Positions 50,831 to 59,757 of a DNA stretch of 64,000 nucleotides are shown here, in pieces. The DNA lies in assembly GCA_024233935.1 (NCBI GenBank), contig JACKOY010000002.1, forward strand, positions 372,001-436,000, given 5' to 3'. The notes below the pieces were generated by a model. It had not been told where the DNA came from and did not search any database. It saw nothing but the letters and a program-made list of their open reading frames with translations. The number at the start of each line of letters is the position of its first letter. Position 1 is the stretch's first letter. The DNA is from Spirochaetales bacterium (lineage in GTDB: Bacteria > Spirochaetota > Leptospiria > Leptospirales > Leptonemataceae). The translations under genes were made by a program, and so were the position numbers.

Positions 50831-51760
50831 TCAGAAGGGCTCGGCGTTGCGAATCGCTTCTTCGATTTCTTTGAGCTGGGTCGAAATACGCGCATCGATG
50901 GAACCGACGTCGGTTTCGATGACACAGCCGCCGCGGTCGATGCGGGAATCTTCGTAGATGTTGACTTTGCGAAGCGATTCCATCATCTTGATGAGTTCGT
51001 CTTTGTGGGCCGTCGTGAGTTCCAGGTCGGCAAAGTTCACGCGAATGTCGACGCGGTCACGGTCTTTGATTCGTTTGAGGGCTTCGCGAATATTGTTCAG
51101 GACAACTTCTTTACGTTCGACCACTTCGTCTTTGATGACTTTGCGGGCGATCATGAGGATCATATCGACCATTTGCTTTTCGGACGCCGCGATGATCTCT
51201 TCGCGCACGTCGATGGCCTGGCCCACAATGGTTCCCAGACGGTCGATAAGCCGGCGCACCTCGGCCTGGCCCTTTTTGAAACCCACCTCGCGGCCGGCGT
51301 CGTATCCTTTTTGATAGGCCTCGTGTTCGATTTCGGCCACGCGCATTTCGGCCTCTTTGACCATGCGCTCCACTTCCAGCTTGGCGCGTTCTACAATCTG
51401 GTCGGCATTCAGGCGCGCGCCTTCGTCCTCGCGTTTGGCCTTTTCCTTGGACTCCTGAATCAGGTTGAAGGCAACCGCTTTGCCTTCTTCTTCTATTTGT
51501 TTGGCGCGCTCGTGGGCCTCATCGAGTTCTTTCTGAATCTTTTCTTCGGTCTCGTGCCGATAGCGTTCCAGCTCGGCTTCGATCTCTTCGATCGTCGGGC
51601 CATGATACTGCTCAATTACGTTGCCTTCGGCGTCGACTTCGTACTCGTCGGTTTCGTCTGCCCCCTGATACTTCTTGTATCGATCGGGCATCTCCAGTTC
51701 GATTTCGTCCGGGACAGTGGCGATTTGAGCGGGTTTGAATACGAGGTTTTGGGTGGCCAT
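50831..51760 (-). CDS. fliH: Flagellar assembly protein FliH
   Basis: FliH regulates the FliI ATPase of the flagellar export apparatus. 309 residues from the ATG 51760: a short start, a long charged coiled coil (residues 60-190, rich in E, K, R, A with EAYQKGYDAGREVGF), and a C-terminal domain of the FliH/YscL/V-ATPase-E type (MILMIARKVIKDEV, IYEDSRIDRGGCVIET). No other flagellar gene is in this window, although spirochaetes usually place fliH next to fliG and fliI. It is head-to-head with the enoyl-CoA hydratase gene over 281 bases that show no gene. Confidence 0.85.
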   Translation of the reverse strand: MATQNLVFKPAQIATVPDEIELEMPDRYKKYQGADETDEYEVDAEGNVIEQYHGPTIEEIEAELERYRHETEEKIQKELDEAHERAKQIEEEGKAVAFNLIQESKEKAKREDEGARLNADQIVERAKLEVERMVKEAEMRVAEIEHEAYQKGYDAGREVGFKKGQAEVRRLIDRLGTIVGQAIDVREEIIAASEKQMVDMILMIARKVIKDEVVERKEVVLNNIREALKRIKDRDRVDIRVNFADLELTTAHKDELIKMMESLRKVNIYEDSRIDRGGCVIETDVGSIDARISTQLKEIEEAIRNAEPF

Positions 51761-52041
51761 GGTTTCTCTGAGGTGCCTTGCGCGAATCAGGTATCGCACC
51801 GGTACGAAAAACTGTCCAGGAAAACAGACAGTTTTTTCAAGACCGCTATCAAAAATATTATCGGTACGAAGACCGGACGAACCGGACCACTTTTGGGGTT
51901 TCCTTGCGGGCCGGAGCAATCGCGGCTGCCCAAACGGACTTGCGCACGCCGGCGCACCGTACAAACGTTTAGCGGTCGGGTCGGCGCTTTGCCTTTTCTG
52001 AAACTACTTGCCACCGGTTGGGCCAGAGGCGAGCTGACTCT

Positions 52042-52836
52042 GTGAGCGACACCCGATCAATCCTGATCGAACGAACCGCCATGCCGACCGGCGGCGAAGC
52101 GATCACGCTCTGCTTTAATCGACCCGAAGCGCGCAATGCGATCAGCATGCAGATGCTCGCAGAGCTGGAAGCTGCGATTGATTTGTGCGACGACCTTTCC
52201 ATTCGGGCACTGATTATTACCGGCCAGGGCCCGGCCTTTTGCGCCGGAGCCGACCTCAAGGAGCGCGCCGGCATGGCGCCCGATGTTGTCCGCAGTTTTC
52301 TGGAACGTACCGGCGCCCTCTTTCAAAGAATCGAGTCCTTGCCACTTCCGGTAATCGCGGCACTAAACGGTTCCGCGCTGGGGGGCGGCCTTGAGCTCGC
52401 ACTCTGCTGCGACATGCGCATTGCCAGCGAAGAAGCCACGCTCGGTCTGACCGAAACGTCTCTGGGAATTATCCCCGGAGCCGGGGGCACCCAGCGTCTC
52501 AGCCGCGCCATCGGTCTGGAACGCGCCCGGGAAATGATCCTTTGCGCTTCCCGCATTTCAGGCCGGCAGGCCGCAGCCTGGGGTCTGGTTCTGGAAGCGG
52601 TGCCGCCCCACGCCGTTCGCGAACGAGCCCTGGGTCTGGCCCAGGCCATCGCCAAAAATGCGCCCATCGCGGTGCGGGAAGCCAAGCGGGCCATCAACGG
52701 TGGTTACGACCTCACTCTGAAAGAAGGGCTGCGCCTGGAGAGAGAGGCCTACGAAATCACGATCCCCACGCGGGATCGCACAGAGGCCCTGGCGGCTTTT
52801 CGTGAAAAACGCAGCCCGGAATTTCGCGGAGAATAG
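52042..52836 (+). CDS. Enoyl-CoA hydratase/isomerase family protein
   Basis: 264 residues from a GTG at 52042; a TTG at 52018 is the alternative. The crotonase fold shows CAGADLKERAGM, oxyanion GSALGGGLELALCCD with the first catalytic Glu, and ETSLGIIPGAGGTQRL with the second. Both Glu are present, so hydratase activity is expected; the exact substrate (fatty acyl-CoA or methylglutaconyl-CoA) is open. dcd follows after one base. Confidence 0.9.
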   Translation: MSDTRSILIERTAMPTGGEAITLCFNRPEARNAISMQMLAELEAAIDLCDDLSIRALIITGQGPAFCAGADLKERAGMAPDVVRSFLERTGALFQRIESLPLPVIAALNGSALGGGLELALCCDMRIASEEATLGLTETSLGIIPGAGGTQRLSRAIGLERAREMILCASRISGRQAAAWGLVLEAVPPHAVRERALGLAQAIAKNAPIAVREAKRAINGGYDLTLKEGLRLEREAYEITIPTRDRTEALAAFREKRSPEFRGE

Positions 52837-52837
52837 A

Positions 52838-53356
52838 GTGATCCTTTCAGGCAGTGAAATCAAAAAGCGAATGGGTACGGACATCAAGATTGAGCCGTAC
52901 GATGAAGAGTTTCTGAACCCGAACTCCTACAATCTACGTCTGCACAACGAGCTGGTCATCTACACCAACCGACAGCTCGACATGAAAACTCCGAATCCAA
53001 CCAGCCAGATCATCATTCCCGAGGACGGCTACCTTCTGGAACCGGGCCGGCTCTACCTGGGGCGCACCCTGGAATACACCGAAACCCACAATCTGGTGCC
53101 GATGCTCGAAGGACGTTCCTCGGTTGGCCGGCTGGGCATGTTCGTGCATGTGACCGCCGGTTTCGGCGATGTCGGCTTCAAAGGCTACTGGACACTTGAG
53201 ATTTCAACAATTCAGCCCATTCGCATCTATCCCGGTGTCGAGATCTGCCAGATATTTTACCACACAGTGGCGGGCGAGATCGTGGAGTATCGCTCGAACA
53301 AGTACCAGAACAATGCCGGCATCCAGCCCAGCCTGCTCTACAAAGATTTCGAATAA
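52838..53356 (+). CDS. dcd: dCTP deaminase
   Basis: The enzyme deaminates dCTP to dUTP, feeding the dUMP used by ThyA. 172 residues from a GTG at 52838 (GGAG upstream). The trimeric dUTPase-like fold shows NSYNLRLH, EGRSSVGRLGMFVHVTAGFGD with the substrate Arg/Ser, and YWTLEIS with the catalytic Glu. Whether it also has dUTPase activity, as in some bifunctional Dcd, cannot be read. Confidence 0.94.
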   Translation: MILSGSEIKKRMGTDIKIEPYDEEFLNPNSYNLRLHNELVIYTNRQLDMKTPNPTSQIIIPEDGYLLEPGRLYLGRTLEYTETHNLVPMLEGRSSVGRLGMFVHVTAGFGDVGFKGYWTLEISTIQPIRIYPGVEICQIFYHTVAGEIVEYRSNKYQNNAGIQPSLLYKDFE

Positions 53357-53408
53357 ACCAGGCGCCGGAATCTATTGACAGTTCGGCCGGCCGGACTCGG
53401 GCTTGCGC

Positions 53409-53828
53409 ATGGCGCGCCGTATGTGGAAGGGTCGGTTTTCCCTGTACGTGCAGCTCGTTTCCGCACCGACGCTCCTTCTGGCCGTGCTACTGATGGTGCA
53501 TCCGGTCTTGCTGCTTGGCCTGGCATTCGAAGGCGCCGATGTCTACAATCCCGAGCAGGCCACCGCGATTCATCTGTTCGCCCGGATAGCGGGCCTGGCC
53601 GTCTTTGTTTTGATGATCCAGGTGCTGGGAGCCCGCCAGCACCCGGGTAACAACCGGGGACTGTTTTTCTGGGTGGCCCTGCTCTTTCTGGCGTTTTCCG
53701 GCCTGATAGCGGTCGAGGCGTTCCTGGGGCAGGCCAATTACTGGATGGCTGCGCCGCTTTTGATCTGGGTCCCCGGGGCCGCTTTTTTCCTGGCCTTCGC
53801 CTCCCGCAATGTATTGGTCAGGGAATAG
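53409..53828 (+). CDS. Hypothetical four-helix membrane protein
   Basis: 139 residues with four predicted helices (about 14-36, 52-72, 82-102 and 110-130) and short loops. No family recognised. It is 52 bases after dcd and 26 before cysE, in the same direction. The ATG at 53409 is chosen over a TTG at 53403. Confidence 0.6.
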   Translation: MARRMWKGRFSLYVQLVSAPTLLLAVLLMVHPVLLLGLAFEGADVYNPEQATAIHLFARIAGLAVFVLMIQVLGARQHPGNNRGLFFWVALLFLAFSGLIAVEAFLGQANYWMAAPLLIWVPGAAFFLAFASRNVLVRE

Positions 53829-53854
53829 GCCTGCCCGCGTCATGGTCCTTGATC

Positions 53855-54496
53855 ATGCGGCTGCGCCTGGTAGAGGACATAAGAGCAATCAAGCGTAATG
53901 ATCCCGCCTCCCGGGGGCTGGACTTTCTGCTCTATCCCTGCCTGCACGCGATGTTCAACCATCGACTGATCGCCCATCCGCTCTACCGATGCCGGCTCTT
54001 TTTCCTGTCCCGATTTTTCTCCCAGCTTTCACGCTTCTTTACGGGAATTGAAATACACCCCGGAGCCACCATTGATGGGGGGTTTTTCATCGACCATGGC
54101 ATGGGGGTCGTGATCGGTGAAACCGCACGCATTGGTCCGAACTGTGTGCTGTTTCAGGGCGTGACTCTGGGCGGCACCGGGAAGCAAAAAGGCAAGCGTC
54201 ACCCGTCTCTGGGCGCCAATGTCCTGGTCGGGACCAACGCAACCCTGCTGGGGCCGATTGAGGTTGGAGACAACGCCAAGATTGGGGCCGAAACGGTGGT
54301 CATCAATCGGGATATACCGGCCAATTGCACCGTGGTGGGCACCCCCGGCCGTATTGTGCGTCTGAACGGTCGCCGGGTCGAGCCTCCGGAACCCCTGCCC
54401 CTGAGCGGATATCGGCAAAGTGAGAAGCAAACGGAGTCGGAATGGGAGGCGAATTACGCCGACAACCTCCTTGACGATACGGCCGGCTCCCCATAG
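53855..54496 (+). CDS. cysE: Serine O-acetyltransferase
   Basis: CysE acetylates serine to O-acetylserine, the substrate of CysK at 11738. 213 residues from the ATG 53855. A short helical N-terminus, then a left-handed hexapeptide beta-helix with IHPGATIDGGFFIDHGMGVVIGETA, GVTLGGTGK and RHPSLG. The catalytic His-Asp pair (IDHG) is present. The N-terminal domain is shorter than in the E. coli enzyme, as in Bacillus-type CysE. The C-terminal 40 residues are polar. Confidence 0.92.
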   Translation: MRLRLVEDIRAIKRNDPASRGLDFLLYPCLHAMFNHRLIAHPLYRCRLFFLSRFFSQLSRFFTGIEIHPGATIDGGFFIDHGMGVVIGETARIGPNCVLFQGVTLGGTGKQKGKRHPSLGANVLVGTNATLLGPIEVGDNAKIGAETVVINRDIPANCTVVGTPGRIVRLNGRRVEPPEPLPLSGYRQSEKQTESEWEANYADNLLDDTAGSP

Positions 54497-54508
54497 CTTT
54501 CAAATAGC

Positions 54509-55201
54509 ATGTTGAACTTCGTTCGCGGAAGCGCCCGGGAGCCGGGCGGCAATCTGCTCGTATTTTGTCATGTACGGGGCTTTAACCCGGTTCAACCGGG
54601 CGGGAACATCATTGTCTGCAACGTCGTGGTCAGCTACGCTTCGGCCGGCCAGAAGCACTTCCCGGTCGTTGTCTTTCCGCCGTCCAGTCTGGCCGGAGAA
54701 CAAGAATTTGAAGAGCTGCTGGCCCTGAATCCGCACTACGATGTCGTGCAAATCGAAACGTTCGAAATCCCGGGCGATAGCGACGAAAACGAGTATATCA
54801 AAGAACGGCTGGATGGCTTCAACCGCTGCGTCATGGAGTACGTGGAGGTCTGCCGGGCCTCGATCCACGGTCGCGTCCAGCGCGTGCGAACCGAAGCCGG
54901 TCAACCGCTGCTGTCCGATGAAAAGTCCTCCCTGGACGCACTGGAGCAACTGCTGGAGAGCCAGGATAGGGATGGTCGCCGCATCGAATTGCGCCGCGTG
55001 CTTCGTCACATGGAGATCCACTATCCGCATTACGACGTGCGTAACCTGGAACGGGTTGTGATGTCCACGGGCTATGAAGATCCGAACGATATCAGCCGGC
55101 TCTACATCAAGAAGTTTCGCGCAATAGAACGCGAGGCCTACGAAGAGGCGGCACATCTACATGCCCGCATTCGCAGTCTCGACCCCCTGGCCGATCGATA
55201 G
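54509..55201 (+). CDS. Hypothetical protein with C-terminal UVR-like motif
   Basis: 230 residues, soluble. The last 30, IEREAYEEAAHLHARIRSLDP, resemble the UVR motif of UvrB/UvrC and of McsA-like proteins, used for protein contacts. The N-terminal 100 residues are beta-rich with a hydrophobic pattern (NIIVCNVVVSYASA) but unrecognised. A helical middle carries Glu/Leu repeats (LDALEQLLESQDRD). It sits 12 bases after cysE and 14 before the aldo/keto reductase, so it is probably in the same transcript. Confidence 0.55.
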   Translation: MLNFVRGSAREPGGNLLVFCHVRGFNPVQPGGNIIVCNVVVSYASAGQKHFPVVVFPPSSLAGEQEFEELLALNPHYDVVQIETFEIPGDSDENEYIKERLDGFNRCVMEYVEVCRASIHGRVQRVRTEAGQPLLSDEKSSLDALEQLLESQDRDGRRIELRRVLRHMEIHYPHYDVRNLERVVMSTGYEDPNDISRLYIKKFRAIEREAYEEAAHLHARIRSLDPLADR

Positions 55202-55215
55202 CGCACGGTCCGAAG

Positions 55216-56787
55216 ATGGACACCTACCGGGATCTGTTCCAGGGGCACAACCTCTCCGGCTTTGCAACCCCACAGGCTACCCGATCTTTTTTTGAGACCG
55301 ACGCTGCCAGCGACCAGAATCGCCTTCACAGAATGGCCGGTAAAACCGGACTCACTGTTTCGCGCATCGGATTCGGCACGTACCGCCTGCGACGCGGCTC
55401 CCGCGAACATTTTGATGCCCTGCGCGAAGCGCTCCTGAGCGGCGTAAACGTGATCGATACGGCGGCCCACTATGGAGATGGACAGTCGGAGTTCGTCGTG
55501 GGTCGCGTACTCAAGGAGTTGGTCGATGCAAAGCGTGTTGAGCGCGAACAAATCGTGCTCATCAGCAAGCTCGGCTATCTACAGGGGGAAGCCCTGCGCG
55601 AATACCGCAACGGGGATATAAGCTATTCGAATGTTGTGGAGCACAGCCGGACCCGCGCTCATTGCCTGAGCCCCGATTTTCTGGAAGCACAGTTTGAAAG
55701 AACCCTGCGCCGCCTGGGTGTGGAGTGTCTCGATGTGCTTTTGCTCAGCAACCCGGAACTGCTCCAGAGCCCGGAAGACGAACAAAGCATTGCGGCGAAG
55801 CTCGAACCGGCCTTCGCCTTTCTAGAAGAGTTACGCCGCCAGGGACGCATCACCGCGTACGGAATTAGCTCCAATGCCCTGACCCGCCCGGCTTCCGACT
55901 CGTCGGCCCTATCCCTCAGTGAAGACATTGTTCCCATTGCGCAGAACATGGGGGTCGTGGAGTTCCCCGCCAATCTGCTTGAAAATGACTTCCGGTTCTC
56001 GCGACTGAACGCGGGCGGCAATCTTAGCGAGTACATAAATTCCCGGGAGCTCTGGAGTCTTTCCAACCGACCGTTCTACGCTTCCCACCACGATCTGGGC
56101 CTGGTCCGGTTGACGAGACTGGTCGACCCACCTCCCGATGACGGACTCAGTCAGATGGCCGAGTTCAATCGTCTGCTCAACGCGCTGGAAGAAGTGGAAA
56201 GCCGGGTGATCGACGCGTTTGCCGACCGGCGCTTCCGCTTCGACGAACGGGCTCCGGCGCCTTCCGGCATCATACGCTGCTACCAGGATAGTTTTCTTAC
56301 CGTGGAGGCTTTTCACCGTTTCCTGCCGGGCATGGTCGCCGCCGAGTTTCAAAAGACCACAAACCAGCTTCTGGTACTGGCCCGGAACGAACGCCAGCAC
56401 TACACCCTGGAAGCCCTCGCCCTCAGAGCCAATGGCGCCATCTCCGCCTGGGAGGACTACATCGCCGTAAAGCACCATCGCCGCATGGAAATGGTCGAAA
56501 GCAGGCTCGCCCGGGCCGCGCCCTCTCTGGCCGACGTACCCCTGGCCGGGCAAGCCCTGCTATTTTTGCTGGGAGGCAAGGTCCCGGACACAGTGCTGGT
56601 CGGCATGCGCCGCGTCGCCTACGTACGGCAGTTGACCGGGATTCTGGCCCACGAACTGCCCCCACCGGGCGAACTCCTGCCCATGGCAACCGCCTGCGAG
56701 GACGCGATTGACGAAGCTCTGCAGGCGTCCGACGTCCAGGGGACCAGCGCAGAAACCGGCCCGGCCAGCTTCGTGCCGGAGGTCTGA
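55216..56787 (+). CDS. Aldo/keto reductase-like protein with extended C-terminus and missing catalytic His
   Basis: 523 residues, against about 330 for a usual aldo/keto reductase. The barrel begins at LTVSRIGFGTYRLRRG; catalytic Asp81 and Tyr86 (VIDTAAHYGDG) and Lys118 (LISKLG) are present. The fourth tetrad residue, a His in LLLHNPE-type sequences, is Ser178 (VLLLSNPEL). Between and after barrel strands lie extra segments; the last 150 residues include a helical region and end in LLGGKVPDTVLVGMRR, the closing cofactor-site strand. Activity on usual substrates is uncertain. Confidence 0.8.
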   Translation: MDTYRDLFQGHNLSGFATPQATRSFFETDAASDQNRLHRMAGKTGLTVSRIGFGTYRLRRGSREHFDALREALLSGVNVIDTAAHYGDGQSEFVVGRVLKELVDAKRVEREQIVLISKLGYLQGEALREYRNGDISYSNVVEHSRTRAHCLSPDFLEAQFERTLRRLGVECLDVLLLSNPELLQSPEDEQSIAAKLEPAFAFLEELRRQGRITAYGISSNALTRPASDSSALSLSEDIVPIAQNMGVVEFPANLLENDFRFSRLNAGGNLSEYINSRELWSLSNRPFYASHHDLGLVRLTRLVDPPPDDGLSQMAEFNRLLNALEEVESRVIDAFADRRFRFDERAPAPSGIIRCYQDSFLTVEAFHRFLPGMVAAEFQKTTNQLLVLARNERQHYTLEALALRANGAISAWEDYIAVKHHRRMEMVESRLARAAPSLADVPLAGQALLFLLGGKVPDTVLVGMRRVAYVRQLTGILAHELPPPGELLPMATACEDAIDEALQASDVQGTSAETGPASFVPEV

Positions 56788-56839
56788 GGCGGGATTATTC
56801 TTGCCAGCCGACCCACCCCGGAGGATACACCTCAAGGCT

Positions 56840-57061
56840 ATGATTTCCGAAAAACGCATGCAGTTGCTGGATCAGTACAACAAGGCTCTGGCGCTGTACA
56901 AAGAACGCAAGTGGCAGGAAGCCCTGAACGAATTCAAGAAGGCCCTCGAGATCGACCCCGAGGACGGTCCTTCGGGCCTGTACCTGGAGCGTGCCCAGGA
57001 ATATCTCAAAAATCCGCCCGGAGCGGATTGGGACGGGGTCTTCGTCATGAAGACCAAATAG
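56840..57061 (+). CDS. Small TPR protein with PPxxDWDGV tail
   Basis: 73 residues: one and a half TPR-like helices (LDQYNKALALYKERKWQEAL, FKKALEIDPED) followed by YLKNPPGADWDGVF. The same tail, NPPPDDWDGVF, ends the class III cyclase at 37334. It is a cyclase-tail module encoded alone. Its stop is directly followed by the bactofilin ATG with no gap, so the two are co-expressed. Confidence 0.7.
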   Translation: MISEKRMQLLDQYNKALALYKERKWQEALNEFKKALEIDPEDGPSGLYLERAQEYLKNPPGADWDGVFVMKTK

Positions 57062-57442
57062 ATGGCCCGAAAGCGCGAAACAGGGCTGGCCGACATCACA
57101 GAGGCGGGCAGCGTATCGACAGTGCTGGGCCGCGAGACCAGCTTCCAGGGTGTGCTCGAATTCAGTCGGCCGCTTTTGATCAACGGCAGTTTTGAAGGCG
57201 AGATCATCACCGAAGGAGTGCTTCTGGTCGGCGAAGGCGCTGAGGTCCGCGCCAATATCCGGGCCGGCACCGTGGTGGTCGGCGGGCGGGTCACCGGAAA
57301 CATCGAAGCACGCACCCGGCTGGAAATGTTGCGGACCGGCCAGGTGCTCGGAAACGTCAAAACTGCAAAGCTGCAAATCGCCGACGGCGTGATCTTTGAC
57401 GGCAATTGCGAAATGATCGATCCTCAGCCCAGCAAAGCCTGA
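57062..57442 (+). CDS. Bactofilin
   Basis: Bactofilins form non-polar cytoskeletal filaments that scaffold cell-shape enzymes. 126 residues; the DUF583 right-handed beta-helix is visible as repeated six-residue turns (FSRPLLINGSFEGEI, GVLLVGEGAEVRANI, GTVVVGGRVTGNI). Short flexible tails frame the core. The M23 peptidase at 20245 is a known type of bactofilin partner, though it is far away here. Its end overlaps the GT4 gene by 19 bases. Confidence 0.88.
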   Translation: MARKRETGLADITEAGSVSTVLGRETSFQGVLEFSRPLLINGSFEGEIITEGVLLVGEGAEVRANIRAGTVVVGGRVTGNIEARTRLEMLRTGQVLGNVKTAKLQIADGVIFDGNCEMIDPQPSKA

Positions 57443-58569
57443 AACGCCTCCAGATGCGCGCGCGCGGTGCGCTCCCAGGACCAGACGCGGGTCGGAAAGC
57501 GGACGCGACGCAATCGTCCTGTACGCAAACGCCCGGCGTAGTCTAACAACGCCTCTTTCCAGGCGCCTACGCTGGTGGCCGGCAGGTAACGCGCCATTTC
57601 ACCGCCAATCTCGTGAAAGCAGGGAATGTCCGAAGCGAGCGCCGGGCAGCCGTTGCACAGGGCTTCCAACAGCGAAAGACCGAAGCCTTCGTAGAGTGAA
57701 GGGATACAGAAGAAGGCCGCCCGCCGGTACAGAGCGTCGATTTGGGCATCACTGAGATTCTCAAGCACCGTGCAAGGCCAACCCCTGGATTGGTAGCCTT
57801 GCAACCGCGCGAAGAACTCCGGACTCTCCCAGCCCCGCCGACCGGCGATGACCAACGGAAGCTTCAGGCCCTCCTGCCAGGCCTGGTAGTGAGCATCTAT
57901 CAGCGTGCCGTAGTTCTTGCGCGGCTCCAGAGTTGAGACCGCAAAAATGAAATTGTGCCGCGGCGTAAAACCAAGCCGCGCCTTGAGTTGTGCGGTCACA
58001 GCCGCCGGCTTTTTTTCCGCCGCCCGTTTTTCGTAGCCCAGCAGGCACAGCCCCGACTGCTCCGGAGGGTAGTCGAACTGCTTGATCATGGCCTGACGCG
58101 TCTGATCCGAGATCGAAAGGATGCGACCGGCCCGGGACACGCTCATGGACTGCACCAGACGCTGTTGGAGCCTTGCCAGGGGACGCATGGCGGCGGGAAA
58201 CAAATAGAGCACCAGATCGTAATAGGTTAGCACCGTCGGAAGGCGCCGTGGCAGAAAGGGCGGCAAAACCTGCTGGGACCCCCAGAACAGGTCGATGGCG
58301 TTGCGTCGCAGGTAGAGCGGCAGACTGAGATTGAACCAGAGCCCTGCCCGGCGACTGGTCCAGCCCGAGCCCTGCACCCAGGAACAGTTCTTCAGGGCCA
58401 CCACTTCGTCAAAATCCGGATGCCAGGCACGGCTGGCAAAGAGGTGAAAGTGAAAACGATCGGGCTCTGGAAAATGCAAAAGCACTCGCGAAATGACCCG
58501 CGCCACCCCGGAAAGGCTGCTGGTCAAAGGGCGTGCATCGAGCCCGATGTGATAGATGCGTCCGCTCAA
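57424..58569 (-). CDS. Glycosyltransferase family 4 protein
   Basis: 381 residues, GT-B fold. Start YHIGLDARPLTSSLSGVARV, acceptor half with LTYYDLVLYLFP, and donor half with FAVSTLEPRKNYGTLI and the family EGFGLSLLEALCNGCPALASD motif (the Glu pair that binds the nucleotide sugar). It most likely mannosylates or glucosylates a lipid or O-antigen-type acceptor; the donor is unknown. Its ATG lies 4 bases inside hfq, so it is coupled to it. Confidence 0.9.
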   Translation of the reverse strand: MSGRIYHIGLDARPLTSSLSGVARVISRVLLHFPEPDRFHFHLFASRAWHPDFDEVVALKNCSWVQGSGWTSRRAGLWFNLSLPLYLRRNAIDLFWGSQQVLPPFLPRRLPTVLTYYDLVLYLFPAAMRPLARLQQRLVQSMSVSRAGRILSISDQTRQAMIKQFDYPPEQSGLCLLGYEKRAAEKKPAAVTAQLKARLGFTPRHNFIFAVSTLEPRKNYGTLIDAHYQAWQEGLKLPLVIAGRRGWESPEFFARLQGYQSRGWPCTVLENLSDAQIDALYRRAAFFCIPSLYEGFGLSLLEALCNGCPALASDIPCFHEIGGEMARYLPATSVGAWKEALLDYAGRLRTGRLRRVRFPTRVWSWERTARAHLEAFQALLG

Positions 58570-58817
58570 CGGCTCTGGGGAGGAGCGCCCCGTCGGGTCG
58601 GTCCAGGCAGGCGGGCCGGAAACAGGGACGTGGTCGAGTGCTTGTAGATCAGCGTGCGGTTCTTCTCGGTTTCCAGGAGAATGGTAAAGGTGTCATGCGC
58701 CATCACGCGACCGCGAATATGCACGCCGTTCTTGAGGTAGATGGTCAACGCCCGGCCCTTCTGAGCGGCGAAATCGAGAATGCGATCCTGCTGGGCCTGC
58801 TGCCGGGTGTGAGGCAT
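58566..58817 (-). CDS. hfq: RNA chaperone Hfq
   Basis: Hfq forms a ring that pairs small RNAs with mRNAs. 83 residues from the ATG 58817. Sm1 is visible as DRILDFAAQKGRALTIYLKNG and HDTFTILLE, and Sm2 as LIYKHSTTSLFP. The C-terminal 18 residues are Pro/Arg-rich. The distal residues (KNG) and proximal YKH are conserved. The common hfq neighbours miaA and hflX are absent; a glycosyltransferase follows instead. Confidence 0.9.
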   Translation of the reverse strand: MPHTRQQAQQDRILDFAAQKGRALTIYLKNGVHIRGRVMAHDTFTILLETEKNRTLIYKHSTTSLFPARLPGPTRRGAPPQSR

Positions 58818-58861
58818 GATCTGACTTGCAGATACAGGGCTTCGTTTACAATCACTTTTGG

Positions 58862-59743
58862 TCAATCGTAGCTGTGGCGGGGGCGAATATCGCGGGACCG
58901 TAAGTAGCGGAGCATCTCGTTTACCAGATGTTCCGGACCGGCGATCATGCCGTAGCTACGCAAAGACTCACGGTCGAAGCGGTTGGGCTCCCCACCTTCG
59001 ATTTCGATCGCCTGGCCACCGGGTCGGCTCAGTACCAGCCCCACTCCCCCACAGATGTCCCAATCGTTTTTGGGATTCAAGCTCACGATCATGTCACAGT
59101 CCCCCGCCGCCAGCAAAGCCAGCTTGCGGGCAATCGATCCCTGGGCCACGAACTGAAAACCCATGTCCGGGTCCTCCTGGAGGGGCGCAAACAACCCCTT
59201 TCGAAACTCGCTACGACTCACGTAGATGCGTGCTCCCTTCAGGCTCCCCGTTTCCGGAAAGGCACCGATGGCACTCTCCTGAATAAGACCGTCGTCCTGC
59301 TCTTGATTGTAGCGCAGTTCCCGGAGCCCGGCGCCCTGCACGCCCAGCAACAGCCGGCCTTCGGCCGGCAGGATCACGCCACCGAGCACCGCCCGCCCGC
59401 CCCGACTGAGCCCCGCCGAGACAGAAAATTCGGGCATGCCTTCGACGAATTCGCGCGTCCCATCGATGGGGTCCACGATCCAGACATCCCGGCGCTCAAG
59501 CCTGGATCGATCGTCGGTGTTCTCTTCGGAAAGCCAGCCGGCTTCGGGATCCGCTTCGGAAAGCGCGCCGCGCAGCACTTCGTTTGCGGCCAGATCGGCG
59601 GACGTAAGCGGGCCGGCCTTGCCTTTGCTGGAAACGTCGAAGTCCCGGTCCCGAAAAAGCGGGTACACGACCCGGGCGGCCCGCAGAAGGGCCTCTTTTA
59701 GTTTTTCCTGAAGCGGCGCCAGATCGGGCTGTGGGGGTTGCAA
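58862..59743 (-). CDS. 3'(2'),5'-bisphosphate nucleotidase-like IMPase family protein
   Basis: 293 residues of the inositol-monophosphatase superfamily. Metal site WIVDPIDGTREFVEGMPEF is the CysQ-type motif, preceded by WLSEENTDD and followed by the C-terminal NDWDICGGVGLVL. It probably dephosphorylates PAP, the by-product of sulfate assimilation, which fits cysK and cysE in this window; inositol phosphates are an alternative. hfq starts 44 bases after its stop. Confidence 0.87.
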   Translation of the reverse strand: MQPPQPDLAPLQEKLKEALLRAARVVYPLFRDRDFDVSSKGKAGPLTSADLAANEVLRGALSEADPEAGWLSEENTDDRSRLERRDVWIVDPIDGTREFVEGMPEFSVSAGLSRGGRAVLGGVILPAEGRLLLGVQGAGLRELRYNQEQDDGLIQESAIGAFPETGSLKGARIYVSRSEFRKGLFAPLQEDPDMGFQFVAQGSIARKLALLAAGDCDMIVSLNPKNDWDICGGVGLVLSRPGGQAIEIEGGEPNRFDRESLRSYGMIAGPEHLVNEMLRYLRSRDIRPRHSYD

Positions 59744-59757
59744 AGAACTCAGGGTCG

